The translations under genes and the position numbers were made by a program. Shown here in pieces: positions 5,765 to 12,993 of a DNA stretch of 27,029 nucleotides; the first letter of the stretch is position 1; the number at the start of each line of letters is the position of its first letter. Below the pieces are notes generated by a model. That model ran no database searches, had not been told where the DNA came from, and saw only the letters and a program-made list of their open reading frames with translations. The stretch is from DAXETY01 sp051155755 (lineage in GTDB: Bacteria > Desulfobacterota > Desulfobacteria > Desulfobacterales > SG8-13): contig DAXETY010000029.1 in assembly GCA_051155755.1 (NCBI GenBank), positions 1 through 27,029 on the forward strand, in the 5' to 3' direction.

Positions 5765-8095
5765 TCAGACCAGGCCGGTGAATTCGAACTCCATTTTCGA
5801 CTGAAATTTTTCCACCCGCTTGAAAATTTCCTTCAGCATTTTTTGTTCGATACCGGTAAGTTTTTTGGGATTGATGTAATTGTCCGGCTCGGATTTTTCG
5901 TCGATGGCCGCGGTCACCTGGCGAACGAAACGCAACTGCATCAGAAATCCGTAGGCCTTTTGGAGTTCTTCGTACTCCTGGGCGGTCAGGGCCTGCTTGA
6001 GCCGCAGATAGTTGAGCCGCTCCAGCGTGTTGGTTTCGGCGACGCGATGCTTGAGTGCATAGAGGCGGGCGAAATCGACAATCGGCGTCATGGCGCTCTT
6101 GATGTCGAATTTGCTGCGGTGCTGGCCTTTGGACTCCACCACGAAATTGCCCAGAAATCCGATGGGCGGTTTGAAGTGAAGTGCATTTTCGGTCAAATGC
6201 CGAAAAAAACCGGACCAGCCTTCCAGTGAATCGAAGAGGTAGTCCCGCAGATCGCTGACCAGCCGGGCCTCGCCATACCCGTGTCGAAAATCGAAAAAAA
6301 TACTGGCCTGCAGCAGGTCTTCGGCTTCGGCGGTGTGAATCCAGCTGGAAAAATATTCTTTCCACTTCGAAAGGGGCTGACACCATTTGGGATTTTTAGC
6401 CATGACCCCGCCGGTGCAGAAGGCGTAGCCGGCCTGATCGAGCAGGCCGCAGGCGACATCGCCATAATTCAGGAAATACTCGCTCACTTCCGCCAGGGAT
6501 GAATCCGGGACGTCTTCAAAGACGATGGCGTTGTCCTGATCGGTTTTCAGCGTCTGTTCGCGGCGCCCGTCACTGCCCAGGATCATAAAGCTGAACGGCA
6601 CCGGCGGCGGACCGCATTGCGCCAGGGTAAACGCCATGATTTTTTTCTGGATGGCATCCGAAACCGTAGTGATGAATCGTGTCAGATTTTGGGCGGTGGC
6701 CCCGCCGGCAATCAGGCTGCGCAGCATTCGCGGCAACTGTTTGTGTTTTTCGATAATGCCTTCCATATCCCCTGCGTCGGTGATTTCGCGGATCAAAAAC
6801 AGCGGCGACTGGCCCTGTGCGGCCAGGAGATCCCGATTGGACAATATTCCGACCACGCGGTCCTCGGCGTCGGTAACGGCCAGATGGCGGAAATCTTCAC
6901 GCATCATCGACATCAGGGCCTCAAAAATCAGGGCCTGCTGTGAAATGCTGTGCACCGGGGTGGACATGATTTCGGAAACCGGCCGGTCGACATCATAGCC
7001 GACGGCGCTCACTTTGCGAGCCAGGTCCCTTTCGGTGACGACGCCGACGCACTTTTCTTCCGCATCCTGCAAAAAGATCGAACTGATTTTTTCGTCCGCC
7101 ATTTTGCGGGCCGCATCTCGAATGCTCATGTCCACGCCGCCGAAGATGGGGGCGTGCGGATACAAACTGGAGACAGGCCGGTTCAGAAACTGCAGGCCTT
7201 CTTCCTGAGCTTGCTGGGTCTTGGCGATAATGGCGGCGTAGGATTTTTGCAGCATGCGTTTGCCGAAGATATCGGTGAAGTATTCCGTAAAGGCTTCATG
7301 GCGGCTGCAAAGTTCCATAAACTCCCGTTTGGGCAGCAGGTAGAAATAGGATTTTTCGACGACGCGCAGGGTGCGCACCGATATGCCGTCATTGAGCAGC
7401 ATGGAAATGCCGCCGTAAAGATCGCCTTCCTGCAGCATTTCCACCATGGTTTTGCGGTGGTTTTCTTCGTAATAGCGTTCCACCGAGCCCTTTTCAAGGA
7501 TATACAAATATCCGATACGGCTGCGCTCCTGAACAAATAGAATCGTGTCTTTGGGGTACTGGACCATGGTCAGGTGGGATGCGGCCTGCTCGACGTCTTC
7601 TTCCGGCAGAAAGGAAAACGGAGCGATGCCGGAAAGGAAATGCTTGGCCTGTCCGGTCTCGATAATGGAAGCCAGGGATTCATCGAAAATGTTGTGGCTG
7701 AAATTCTCCAGGAAATATTCATAGAACGATTTGTATCGGGCGCAGAGATCCAGAAAAACATCGCTGGCAACGGCGTAGCCGGTGGTATCTTCTTCCACCC
7801 GTACCGTGCGCAGCGAAATGCCGGCGTTGAGCAGCAGGGTAATGCCGCCGAATACCTCCGCCGGTTTGATGTAGCCGGTGGGTTTTCCGCGGTCTTTGCG
7901 GTCATCGTAAAGGACCAGTGCGCCTTTGACGACGATGAAAACATCTTTGATATGGGTTTCTCCCTGCACGGCGTAGAGGGTTCCAGCCGGCAGGTGCTGC
8001 TCGACGGCGGCATCGGCGATTTTCCGATGCTCCTTTTCGGGAAGAAAAGAGAAATGGGGCATCCGGCTGATGTAATCAAGCGTCTGGTTTCCCAT
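5765..8095 (-). CDS. cNMP-binding / CBS / DUF294 nucleotidyltransferase-like signalling protein
   Basis: A 776-residue cytosolic protein with six recognisable modules: two cyclic-nucleotide-binding domains (about 13-130 and 155-280), two CBS domains (about 310-370 and 375-430), a DUF294 putative nucleotidyltransferase domain, and a DUF294 C-terminal helical domain. The nucleotidyltransferase signature GSDGRREQ is at 507-514, followed by TDQDNA at 518-523, in keeping with GlnD-like metal-binding nucleotidyl transferases. The two cNMP domains share FGGI or YGGI, then SMLLN or TLLLN, then GIS-RT-RV, so they look like a tandem duplication; most family members have one. CBS domains usually sense adenine nucleotides. 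The start has AAGGA upstream. The substrate is unknown. Architecture is secure; role is not. Confidence 0.88.
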   Translation of the reverse strand: MGNQTLDYISRMPHFSFLPEKEHRKIADAAVEQHLPAGTLYAVQGETHIKDVFIVVKGALVLYDDRKDRGKPTGYIKPAEVFGGITLLLNAGISLRTVRVEEDTTGYAVASDVFLDLCARYKSFYEYFLENFSHNIFDESLASIIETGQAKHFLSGIAPFSFLPEEDVEQAASHLTMVQYPKDTILFVQERSRIGYLYILEKGSVERYYEENHRKTMVEMLQEGDLYGGISMLLNDGISVRTLRVVEKSYFYLLPKREFMELCSRHEAFTEYFTDIFGKRMLQKSYAAIIAKTQQAQEEGLQFLNRPVSSLYPHAPIFGGVDMSIRDAARKMADEKISSIFLQDAEEKCVGVVTERDLARKVSAVGYDVDRPVSEIMSTPVHSISQQALIFEALMSMMREDFRHLAVTDAEDRVVGILSNRDLLAAQGQSPLFLIREITDAGDMEGIIEKHKQLPRMLRSLIAGGATAQNLTRFITTVSDAIQKKIMAFTLAQCGPPPVPFSFMILGSDGRREQTLKTDQDNAIVFEDVPDSSLAEVSEYFLNYGDVACGLLDQAGYAFCTGGVMAKNPKWCQPLSKWKEYFSSWIHTAEAEDLLQASIFFDFRHGYGEARLVSDLRDYLFDSLEGWSGFFRHLTENALHFKPPIGFLGNFVVESKGQHRSKFDIKSAMTPIVDFARLYALKHRVAETNTLERLNYLRLKQALTAQEYEELQKAYGFLMQLRFVRQVTAAIDEKSEPDNYINPKKLTGIEQKMLKEIFKRVEKFQSKMEFEFTGLV

Positions 8096-8152
8096 CAGAG
8101 GAGTCCTTGCGTCATGTTGACGTGAAAAAAATTGAAATTATGAACAAAACCA

Positions 8153-8182
8153 TTTAAAACACGGCATGGCTCCGAAAGTCAA
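8153..8182 (-). promoter_or_regulatory. Possible sigma70 promoter for the DUF294 gene
   Basis: Minus-strand TTGACT (8182-8177) is followed after 17-18 bases by TTTTAA/TTTAAA in an AT-rich stretch. The spacing is right and the site lies 58 bases before the start codon, but the -10 match is only moderate. Confidence 0.45.
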
Positions 8183-8348
8183 CCGACTTGCACCGTCCCG
8201 GTGTCGGGCTGCGGGCGGCGTATTCGGCGGAATTGTGAGTCATTGCATTGATCTATTGTTTCGAATTTGATATTTAGGAATGATTTCGGCGGAAGTATCC
8301 CGGCCGTCCCCGGAGAGACGACGGCGGGGTGCGGAGATGCATGATTTT

Positions 8349-8450
8349 ATTCTTGCCCAAACCGGGTGCTACTGCAAGTTCAACATCGAGGGTCGTAAAA
8401 CGACTTTGCCCGGCGCACAGGAGTGCCGAGTCCACGTAAAACCCTTCGGG
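8349..8450 (-). repeat. Copy 1 of a two-copy hairpin-rich element (candidate structured RNA)
   Basis: The 42-nt core at 8390-8349 (minus) matches 11654-11613 (plus, copy 2) at 36 of 42 positions and contains CTTGC...GCAAG around CACCCGGTT. Upstream of the core, in the same order as in copy 2, are a GTCGT/ACGAC hairpin (8404-8392), an imperfect CGGCAC/GTGCGCCG hairpin (8428-8411) and a CCC/GGG hairpin (near 8450). It sits in a gene-free gap of 377 bp, about 250 bases before and in the same direction as the DUF294 gene. I do not recognise it as a known riboswitch or small RNA. Confidence 0.55.
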
Positions 8451-8472
8451 GCAACATTCAAGGAGAAAGAAA

Positions 8473-9156
8473 TTGAAGAATCGGTTTCCGGGAATTCTTT
8501 CCGGGGTTGTGGTGATCCTGCTGTTTGCGGCCGGTGGGCTGCATGCGCAAACGCGATATGTCTCTGATCGTATGGAAATCACTTTGCGTTCCGGTCCGGG
8601 CACCCAGTTCAAGATTTTGGAGCTGTTGACCAGCGGGCAGGCCGTTCAGGTTCTGGATGCCGGCCCGGAATGGAGTCGGGTGCGTGTGGGTCAGGATGCC
8701 GAGGGCTGGGTGTTGAACCGTTATCTGATGGACCAGCCGACGGCCCGCATCCAACTGGAGCGAATGGAGCGGCGGCATCGGACGCTGTTGGAGCGCTCGA
8801 CTGCCCTGGAGGCGGAAAACACCCAGCTCAAAGCGCGGAATGCACAATTGAGCGAAGCGCTGGCGGCCGAGGAAAAAGAATCCGAGCAGCTTCGCCAAAG
8901 TTACGAGCGGCTCAAAGCCGATTCGGCCGAGTTTCTTTCCCTGCAGGAGCGGTATCAGAAAAACGCCGCCGACCTGGAGTCCCGAACGGAGAGAATCAGT
9001 CAGCTGGAAGAATCGCTGGCGACCTTGGAACGCAATCATGCCATCCGCTGGTTTCTCGCCGGAGGCGGTCTCCTCCTGCTGGGTTTTCTCGTCGGTGTCC
9101 GTTCCCGGAAAAAACGTTCGAGAAGCGGAGGCTTGCGGCTTTCCAGTGATCTTTGA
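8473..9156 (+). CDS. SH3-domain, coiled-coil membrane protein (TIGR04211 type)
   Basis: A 227-residue envelope protein. It has a signal peptide (residues 1-25, ending HAQ), a bacterial SH3 domain (about 27-88, with LRSGPGTQFKILELL and GWVLNRYL), a long coiled coil (about 90-185) and one C-terminal transmembrane helix (about 192-209) followed by a very basic tail. This is the order seen in the TIGR04211 / YgiM family, whose SH3 domain is thought to bind cell-wall material. The start is a TTG at 8473, supported by AAGGAG seven bases upstream and the immediate signal peptide. A small gene follows 15 bases downstream, probably in the same transcript. The molecular role is not established. Confidence 0.85.
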   Translation: MKNRFPGILSGVVVILLFAAGGLHAQTRYVSDRMEITLRSGPGTQFKILELLTSGQAVQVLDAGPEWSRVRVGQDAEGWVLNRYLMDQPTARIQLERMERRHRTLLERSTALEAENTQLKARNAQLSEALAAEEKESEQLRQSYERLKADSAEFLSLQERYQKNAADLESRTERISQLEESLATLERNHAIRWFLAGGGLLLLGFLVGVRSRKKRSRSGGLRLSSDL

Positions 9157-9171
9157 TGGTGAGGCCAAGCC

Positions 9172-9525
9172 ATGCCGGTGAAAAATCACCACGAACAAAA
9201 TGCTTTCCTGCTGGCCTGTCGCCGGATCCTGGATAACCATCCCCAGGCCATTGGAGTGGCCTTCAAATGGCTCGACTGCGGCTGTTCCCTGTTGTGCGGC
9301 GTTTCTCCCAAGGGCGAGCCGGTGGGGCGCCTGGTGCATGTTTCCGGACAACCCGCGGGTCAGAGCCGTCATCGTCCGGTATGCCTGCAGTGCCGTAGAG
9401 ACGGCGGGCTCTCGCGGGTCGTCTGGCAGGGAATCCACTGGCCCGGAGCGGAAGACGAGCTGCCGGAGCGAGAATTGCGACTGGAGATCGGCCGCAAGGT
9501 TTTCGGACCGGGCTACACGGAATGA
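9172..9525 (+). CDS. Small conserved-looking Cys protein of unknown function
   Basis: A 117-residue protein I do not recognise. It contains Cys16, Cys36, Cys38, Cys42 and a C-x2-C pair at 71 and 74. The DCGCSLLCG and CLQC segments could form a small metal site, though this is inference. It has no signal peptide or membrane segment. A GGTGAGG lies about 10 bases before the ATG, and the gene follows the SH3 gene by 15 bases, so the two are likely co-transcribed. It converges with pal. Codon use resembles its neighbours, and the opposite-strand frame has no recognisable motif, which supports this being the real gene. Confidence 0.6.
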   Translation: MPVKNHHEQNAFLLACRRILDNHPQAIGVAFKWLDCGCSLLCGVSPKGEPVGRLVHVSGQPAGQSRHRPVCLQCRRDGGLSRVVWQGIHWPGAEDELPERELRLEIGRKVFGPGYTE

Positions 9526-9580
9526 TGCTGCCGGGAACAGCCGACACGAAAGCTTGCGACGGTGGATTTTTCCCACCCGT

Positions 9581-10177
9581 TTAGTTTAAAATATCGAAGT
9601 GAGCCCGCCGATTATGAGCGCGGGCTTCCTCGCTGCTGCCCGGAACCAGGGGGCGTTCTTCGCCGTAGCTGACCGTGGACAGGCGGGATTCCTCCACACC
9701 CAGTGCCACCAGGTATTCTTTGGCATTTTCCGCCCGGCTTTCCCCCAGTGCCAGGTTGTATTCGTTGGTGCCGCGGTCGTCGCAGTGCCCCTCGACACGC
9801 ACCCGAACTGCGGGATTTCGCCGCAGCCAGTCCGCTTTTTGCCGCAGGATTTCCTGAGCTTCGGCGGTCAGCTTGGCGCTGTCAAAGTCGAAGTAAACAT
9901 CCTGGTTTTCGAACCTTTCACGGGTGATTTTCATCGCGGCGGCCGTCTGCGCTCCGGCGCGGCCGGAATCTTCCAGGGATTCTTCACGAAAATCGGCGCC
10001 CCCTTCGTACCCGGGACCGCCCTCAGTGCGCGGCATGCCCGCCCCGGTGCCTCCGGCGACGGCCTGACCGTCGTCGGACGGGGCAGGACGAACGCTTTTT
10101 TGCGTGCAAGCCGGCAGCAGCGCCAGGCTCAGGATCAACAGGGCTGCCGTCAGGTAACGAACGCCTCGACCTTTCAT
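9581..10177 (-). CDS. pal: Peptidoglycan-associated lipoprotein Pal (OmpA family)
   Basis: A 198-residue outer-membrane lipoprotein that anchors the outer membrane to peptidoglycan as part of the Tol-Pal system. The signal peptide ends in a lipobox LPAC (Cys24). A low-complexity Gly/Glu linker follows, then an OmpA-C domain (about 90-198) with VYFDFDSAKLT, VEGHCDDRGTNEYNLALGE, RA-NAKEYLVALGV and SYGEERP. The DDRGT segment is typical of Pal. I chose the ATG at 10177 because GGAGGT lies six bases before it; an upstream ATG at 10201 would delay the signal peptide. No tol genes are next to it, which is less usual, so the rest of the system must be elsewhere. Assignment is confident. Confidence 0.9.
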   Translation of the reverse strand: MKGRGVRYLTAALLILSLALLPACTQKSVRPAPSDDGQAVAGGTGAGMPRTEGGPGYEGGADFREESLEDSGRAGAQTAAAMKITRERFENQDVYFDFDSAKLTAEAQEILRQKADWLRRNPAVRVRVEGHCDDRGTNEYNLALGESRAENAKEYLVALGVEESRLSTVSYGEERPLVPGSSEEARAHNRRAHFDILN

Positions 10178-10246
10178 GTCTTGACCTCCACTGGATGGCA
10201 ATATGCAATTTGTCTGACGTGAAGCGATGCAAATGGTAAAGATGAT

Positions 10247-11152
10247 TTACAACAAATTCGAATTTTTCACAAGGCGGGCCTTCAAAAGGCAATCGTGGGA
10301 ATAAACGGACAGGTTGCGGCACACGAACACGTTCGGCTGGGTCGAATGCCGCGAGTAGGGAGAGCAGCGGCTCAGATCGACGCCCCAGTGTACCGGTTGG
10401 CAGGATCGAAATACAAACGGGCTTTCAATGAGAAATCCAAGTCCCCGGGACCAGTCCCGGGGATGGTCGAACTCCAATCCACCACAGGCCATCACGCCGA
10501 TCTCTCTGGAAAACGGCTTGATAATCAATGACTTGCGATTGGATTTGAATCGGGTTTTGAGATTGCGGCGCTGGATCCGGTTGAAAAATTCTGCAGCGAC
10601 CCTCGGCTCCGGATGGATGAGCAGCACCGAGTCGATGCAACCATCCGGCAATCGATCGATCAGATCTCCTTCGGCCCGCAGCAGTGCCAGGTTCGGCAGC
10701 GACGGCTGCTGCGCATTGAGACGGCCACTTTCCCATTCGCGGGCCACAAGACCGTAGTGGGAAGAAGGACCGGCAGACACATCGAATGCGTCGGTGGCCA
10801 ATACGGCGGTGTCCGGGTTGTGCCGAGCGATGGCGCAAGCGACTTCCCCGGCACCACAGCCGATCTCCACGACCAGTTGGGGTTTGTCGAGCAGCTGGAC
10901 GACGCGTTCGATTTCGCTGTCTGGATTCCCCCGCGTATGCAGATATTGGCGGATTGCCGCAGGCCATCCGACCGGCCGCCAGTGGCGCCGGTTTTCAATT
11001 CGGACGCACTGGGCCGGCCGCAGCACCTTGCAAACACCGCCGGCCGGCAGATGGTTCACCGCCTGACCGCCGCGGATTGCAGCGATCGCAGCTATCGATG
11101 GCGACGGAACCAATCCCAGTCTTTTCAGCAGGTTACCCAGATATCCGTTCAT
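10247..11152 (-). CDS. TrmB-like SAM-dependent methyltransferase
   Basis: A 301-residue protein with a Rossmann-type SAM-binding motif VVEIGCGAGEVACAIA (94-109), followed by an acidic residue in VLATDAFD, and a later DSVLLIHPEPR, which resembles the FPDPW region of tRNA (guanine-46-N7) methyltransferases. It is longer than TrmB because of a 75-residue N-terminal extension and a C-terminal tail rich in Ser and Arg. It is too divergent to name, so a tRNA, protein or small-molecule target is possible. The ribosome binding site before the ATG at 11152 is weak, and the start could lie a little downstream. It lies 69 bases upstream of the start of pal on the same strand. Class is secure; substrate is unknown. 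Confidence 0.7.
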   Translation of the reverse strand: MNGYLGNLLKRLGLVPSPSIAAIAAIRGGQAVNHLPAGGVCKVLRPAQCVRIENRRHWRPVGWPAAIRQYLHTRGNPDSEIERVVQLLDKPQLVVEIGCGAGEVACAIARHNPDTAVLATDAFDVSAGPSSHYGLVAREWESGRLNAQQPSLPNLALLRAEGDLIDRLPDGCIDSVLLIHPEPRVAAEFFNRIQRRNLKTRFKSNRKSLIIKPFSREIGVMACGGLEFDHPRDWSRGLGFLIESPFVFRSCQPVHWGVDLSRCSPYSRHSTQPNVFVCRNLSVYSHDCLLKARLVKNSNLL

Positions 11153-11705
11153 CGTGAAATTCGGCTCGACTCCGGTTGAATGGCGAAATCAGTGCGAGTG
11201 GACCGTCGTTCGCGTGGTCGTGCGAACGCAAATAAACTCAATCATTTAAAGCATTTTTCATGCCGGAACGATTGGCCCGCCGAAAACGCGCCGGCACGCT
11301 GCGCCCAATTGCAACCGGCGCCCGGATCGGGATCACACGGAGAAATGCGGCCGCCTCCGATTGCATCGCCGGTGCCGCTGTGAAATCGGAATTCGAACGG
11401 CCGAATCCAACCCCGGAAATCGCAGGATTTTTTTTCTTATCCGACTCAAATCAAACAACGAATTGAACAGATCGGAATCGTGGGGACTGAAAATTTTAAA
11501 AGCAGATACGCGGATTCCGAAACAAGTCGACAACCGCCCGCAAAGCGGGTGGCTTGCATTATCTTTCTGCGGCACTTGCCGCTGGCAAGAAAAGACAGAA
11601 GCACTGATGAGCTTCGATGTGGACCTTGCAGCCGCACCCGGTTCGGGCAAGAATCAATCGGCGGCAAGCCATTCGGACGGCGGGTATATGGGCATTGCGG
11701 CCGGG
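11153..11705. other. Gene-free gap of about 550 bp with small hairpins
   Basis: Several open frames cross this stretch but none has family-like sequence or a good ribosome binding site. It holds a 7-bp hairpin (CGTTCGC/GCGAACG, 11207-11228), an AT-rich stretch near 11430-11460 with a T-run, and copy 2 of the two-copy hairpin element. I see no other recognisable feature. Confidence 0.5.
11537..11654 (+). repeat. Copy 2 of a two-copy hairpin-rich element (candidate structured RNA)
   Basis: In order along the plus strand are CCCGC-AAA-GCGGG (11537-11549), GCGGC-ACTT-GCCGC (11569-11582), GAAGC/GCTTC (11598-11615) and the 42-nt core (11613-11654) with CTTGC...GCAAG. The core shares 36 of 42 bases with copy 1 at 8390-8349 on the other strand. 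The small hairpins recur in the same order although their stem sequences differ. The element points towards the 3' end of the oppositely oriented CDF gene, so it is not a leader of the next gene. Confidence 0.55.
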
Positions 11706-12665
11706 CTATGGGTCGTTTTCCACCTCACGGTGCTTTTCCTCACCGGAGGCCTCCGGTGGATCGACATGGAAGACGGCCTTCCACACGACCGGGTTTTGGG
11801 TTCGCAGGGCACTTCCGGCTCTCTGGGCGATTCGGTGTGCATCCGACACCGATATGCCGCCGTCCACCGTCAGGTTGATTTCAGTGTGTAACCGGTGGCC
11901 CAGCCAGCGGACCCGGACATCGGTGATATCCTTGATCCCCGGCGTGTCTCGAACGGCGGCTCGTATTTCATCGACCAATTCCGGATCCACACCGTCGAGC
12001 AGCCGTGTGAAGACCTGGCGGCCGGTTTCCCAGGCGATCCGCACGATGGCCAGTGTGATCAGCAATCCGATGATCGGGTCGGCCAGGGGGTATCCCAGCT
12101 TGACCCCGACGGCACTGCCGACAACCCCCAGACTGGTCAACCCGTCCACCCGGGCATGTCGTCCATCGGCCACCAGGGCGGCGCTGTTGATTTCCCGGCC
12201 GATTTTGATTCGGAACAGTGCCACCAGCTCATTTCCGACAAAACCGATCATCCCGGCGGCAATCACGATGAACGGATAGCGGACGGCTTTCGGTTCCATA
12301 AAACGGCTGACGGACTCGTACCCGGCAATGACGGCGCTGGCCAGAATCGTAAAGAAGATCAGGGCACCGGCCAGATCTTCTACCCGGCCCAGACCGTAGG
12401 TGAAACGCGCACTGGGTTGTCTGCGCGCCAGCACGAATGCGACCCACAGGGGAATCGCCGTAAAGGCATCGCCGAAGTTGTGAATCGTGTCGGCCAGCAG
12501 TGCGACGCTTGCCGAGAAGTAGACAACCGCGACCTGAATCAAGGCCGTGACGATCAGGCCTGCGAAGGACCACTTGACGGCCCACAATCCTTTATCGGTG
12601 GTCAGCAGGGCCGGGTCCACCGAACCATGATGGTGGCTGTGGCGGCCGTTTTTCTCGGTAGACAT
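11706..12665 (-). CDS. Cation diffusion facilitator (CDF) metal/proton antiporter
   Basis: A 319-residue inner-membrane transporter that exports a divalent metal, probably Zn2+ or a similar ion, in exchange for protons. After a His-rich N-terminus (SHHHG) come six transmembrane segments. The membrane metal site is visible as HNFGD in TM2 (His62, Asp66) and HARVD in TM5 (His170, Asp174). The C-terminal cytosolic domain (about 230-310) contains DITDVRVRWLGHRLHTEINLTVDG. The HxxxD/HxxxD pair is typical of zinc-type CDF proteins. I chose ATG 12665; the frame is open to a TTG at 12755 but that extension has no membrane or family character. No metal regulator gene is adjacent. It is divergent from the PBP gene. 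Family is secure; metal is inferred. Confidence 0.87.
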   Translation of the reverse strand: MSTEKNGRHSHHHGSVDPALLTTDKGLWAVKWSFAGLIVTALIQVAVVYFSASVALLADTIHNFGDAFTAIPLWVAFVLARRQPSARFTYGLGRVEDLAGALIFFTILASAVIAGYESVSRFMEPKAVRYPFIVIAAGMIGFVGNELVALFRIKIGREINSAALVADGRHARVDGLTSLGVVGSAVGVKLGYPLADPIIGLLITLAIVRIAWETGRQVFTRLLDGVDPELVDEIRAAVRDTPGIKDITDVRVRWLGHRLHTEINLTVDGGISVSDAHRIAQRAGSALRTQNPVVWKAVFHVDPPEASGEEKHREVENDP

Positions 12666-12913
12666 CAGGTCGGATGCTTTCGATGGATCTGAAGGTGAAT
12701 ACCGCTGCTTTCGGTCCCGGATTCGGACTCTGTGCGGTTTTGCAACGGTTCGCAAACCATACCAGCCGGCGGCCGGATTGGCAATAGATCCGGGCGCTCT
12801 TCAAAAGCCAATGAAGGGTCTATCGGCAGAGTCGACAGGTATTGAGACCGGCGGGATGCCATCCGCCAATGATTGCGATCGGGCGAAAAGTGGCGCGGGG
12901 CGGCAGAATCGGT

Positions 12914-12942
12914 TTGACAGCGGCGTACCGGGATTTTATAAT
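12914..12942 (+). promoter_or_regulatory. Perfect consensus sigma70 promoter
   Basis: TTGACA (12914-12919) is separated by exactly 17 bases from TATAAT (12937-12942). Both hexamers are perfect, so a strong constitutive promoter is expected. Transcription should start near 12949, giving a 5' leader of about 45 nt before the PBP start at 12994. Confidence 0.85.
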
Positions 12943-12993
12943 TTCGCGCTGGTATCGTATTCGCACTCCACCGATGAAAACGACCGCAATCCG

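Noticed and set aside
8458..9576. A 372-codon minus-strand frame
   Set aside because: The plus strand carries a signal peptide, SH3 domain, coiled coil and transmembrane helix in the correct order with a good ribosome binding site.
11537..11654. Resemblance of the CGCAAAGC segment to a c-di-GMP (GEMM) riboswitch
   Set aside because: The other invariant GEMM segments are missing, and copy 1 does not keep this segment.
11361..11891. Plus-strand frames of 130-220 codons across the gap and the CDF gene end
   Set aside because: They overlap the CDF gene antisense, have no good start signals and change character at the gene boundary.
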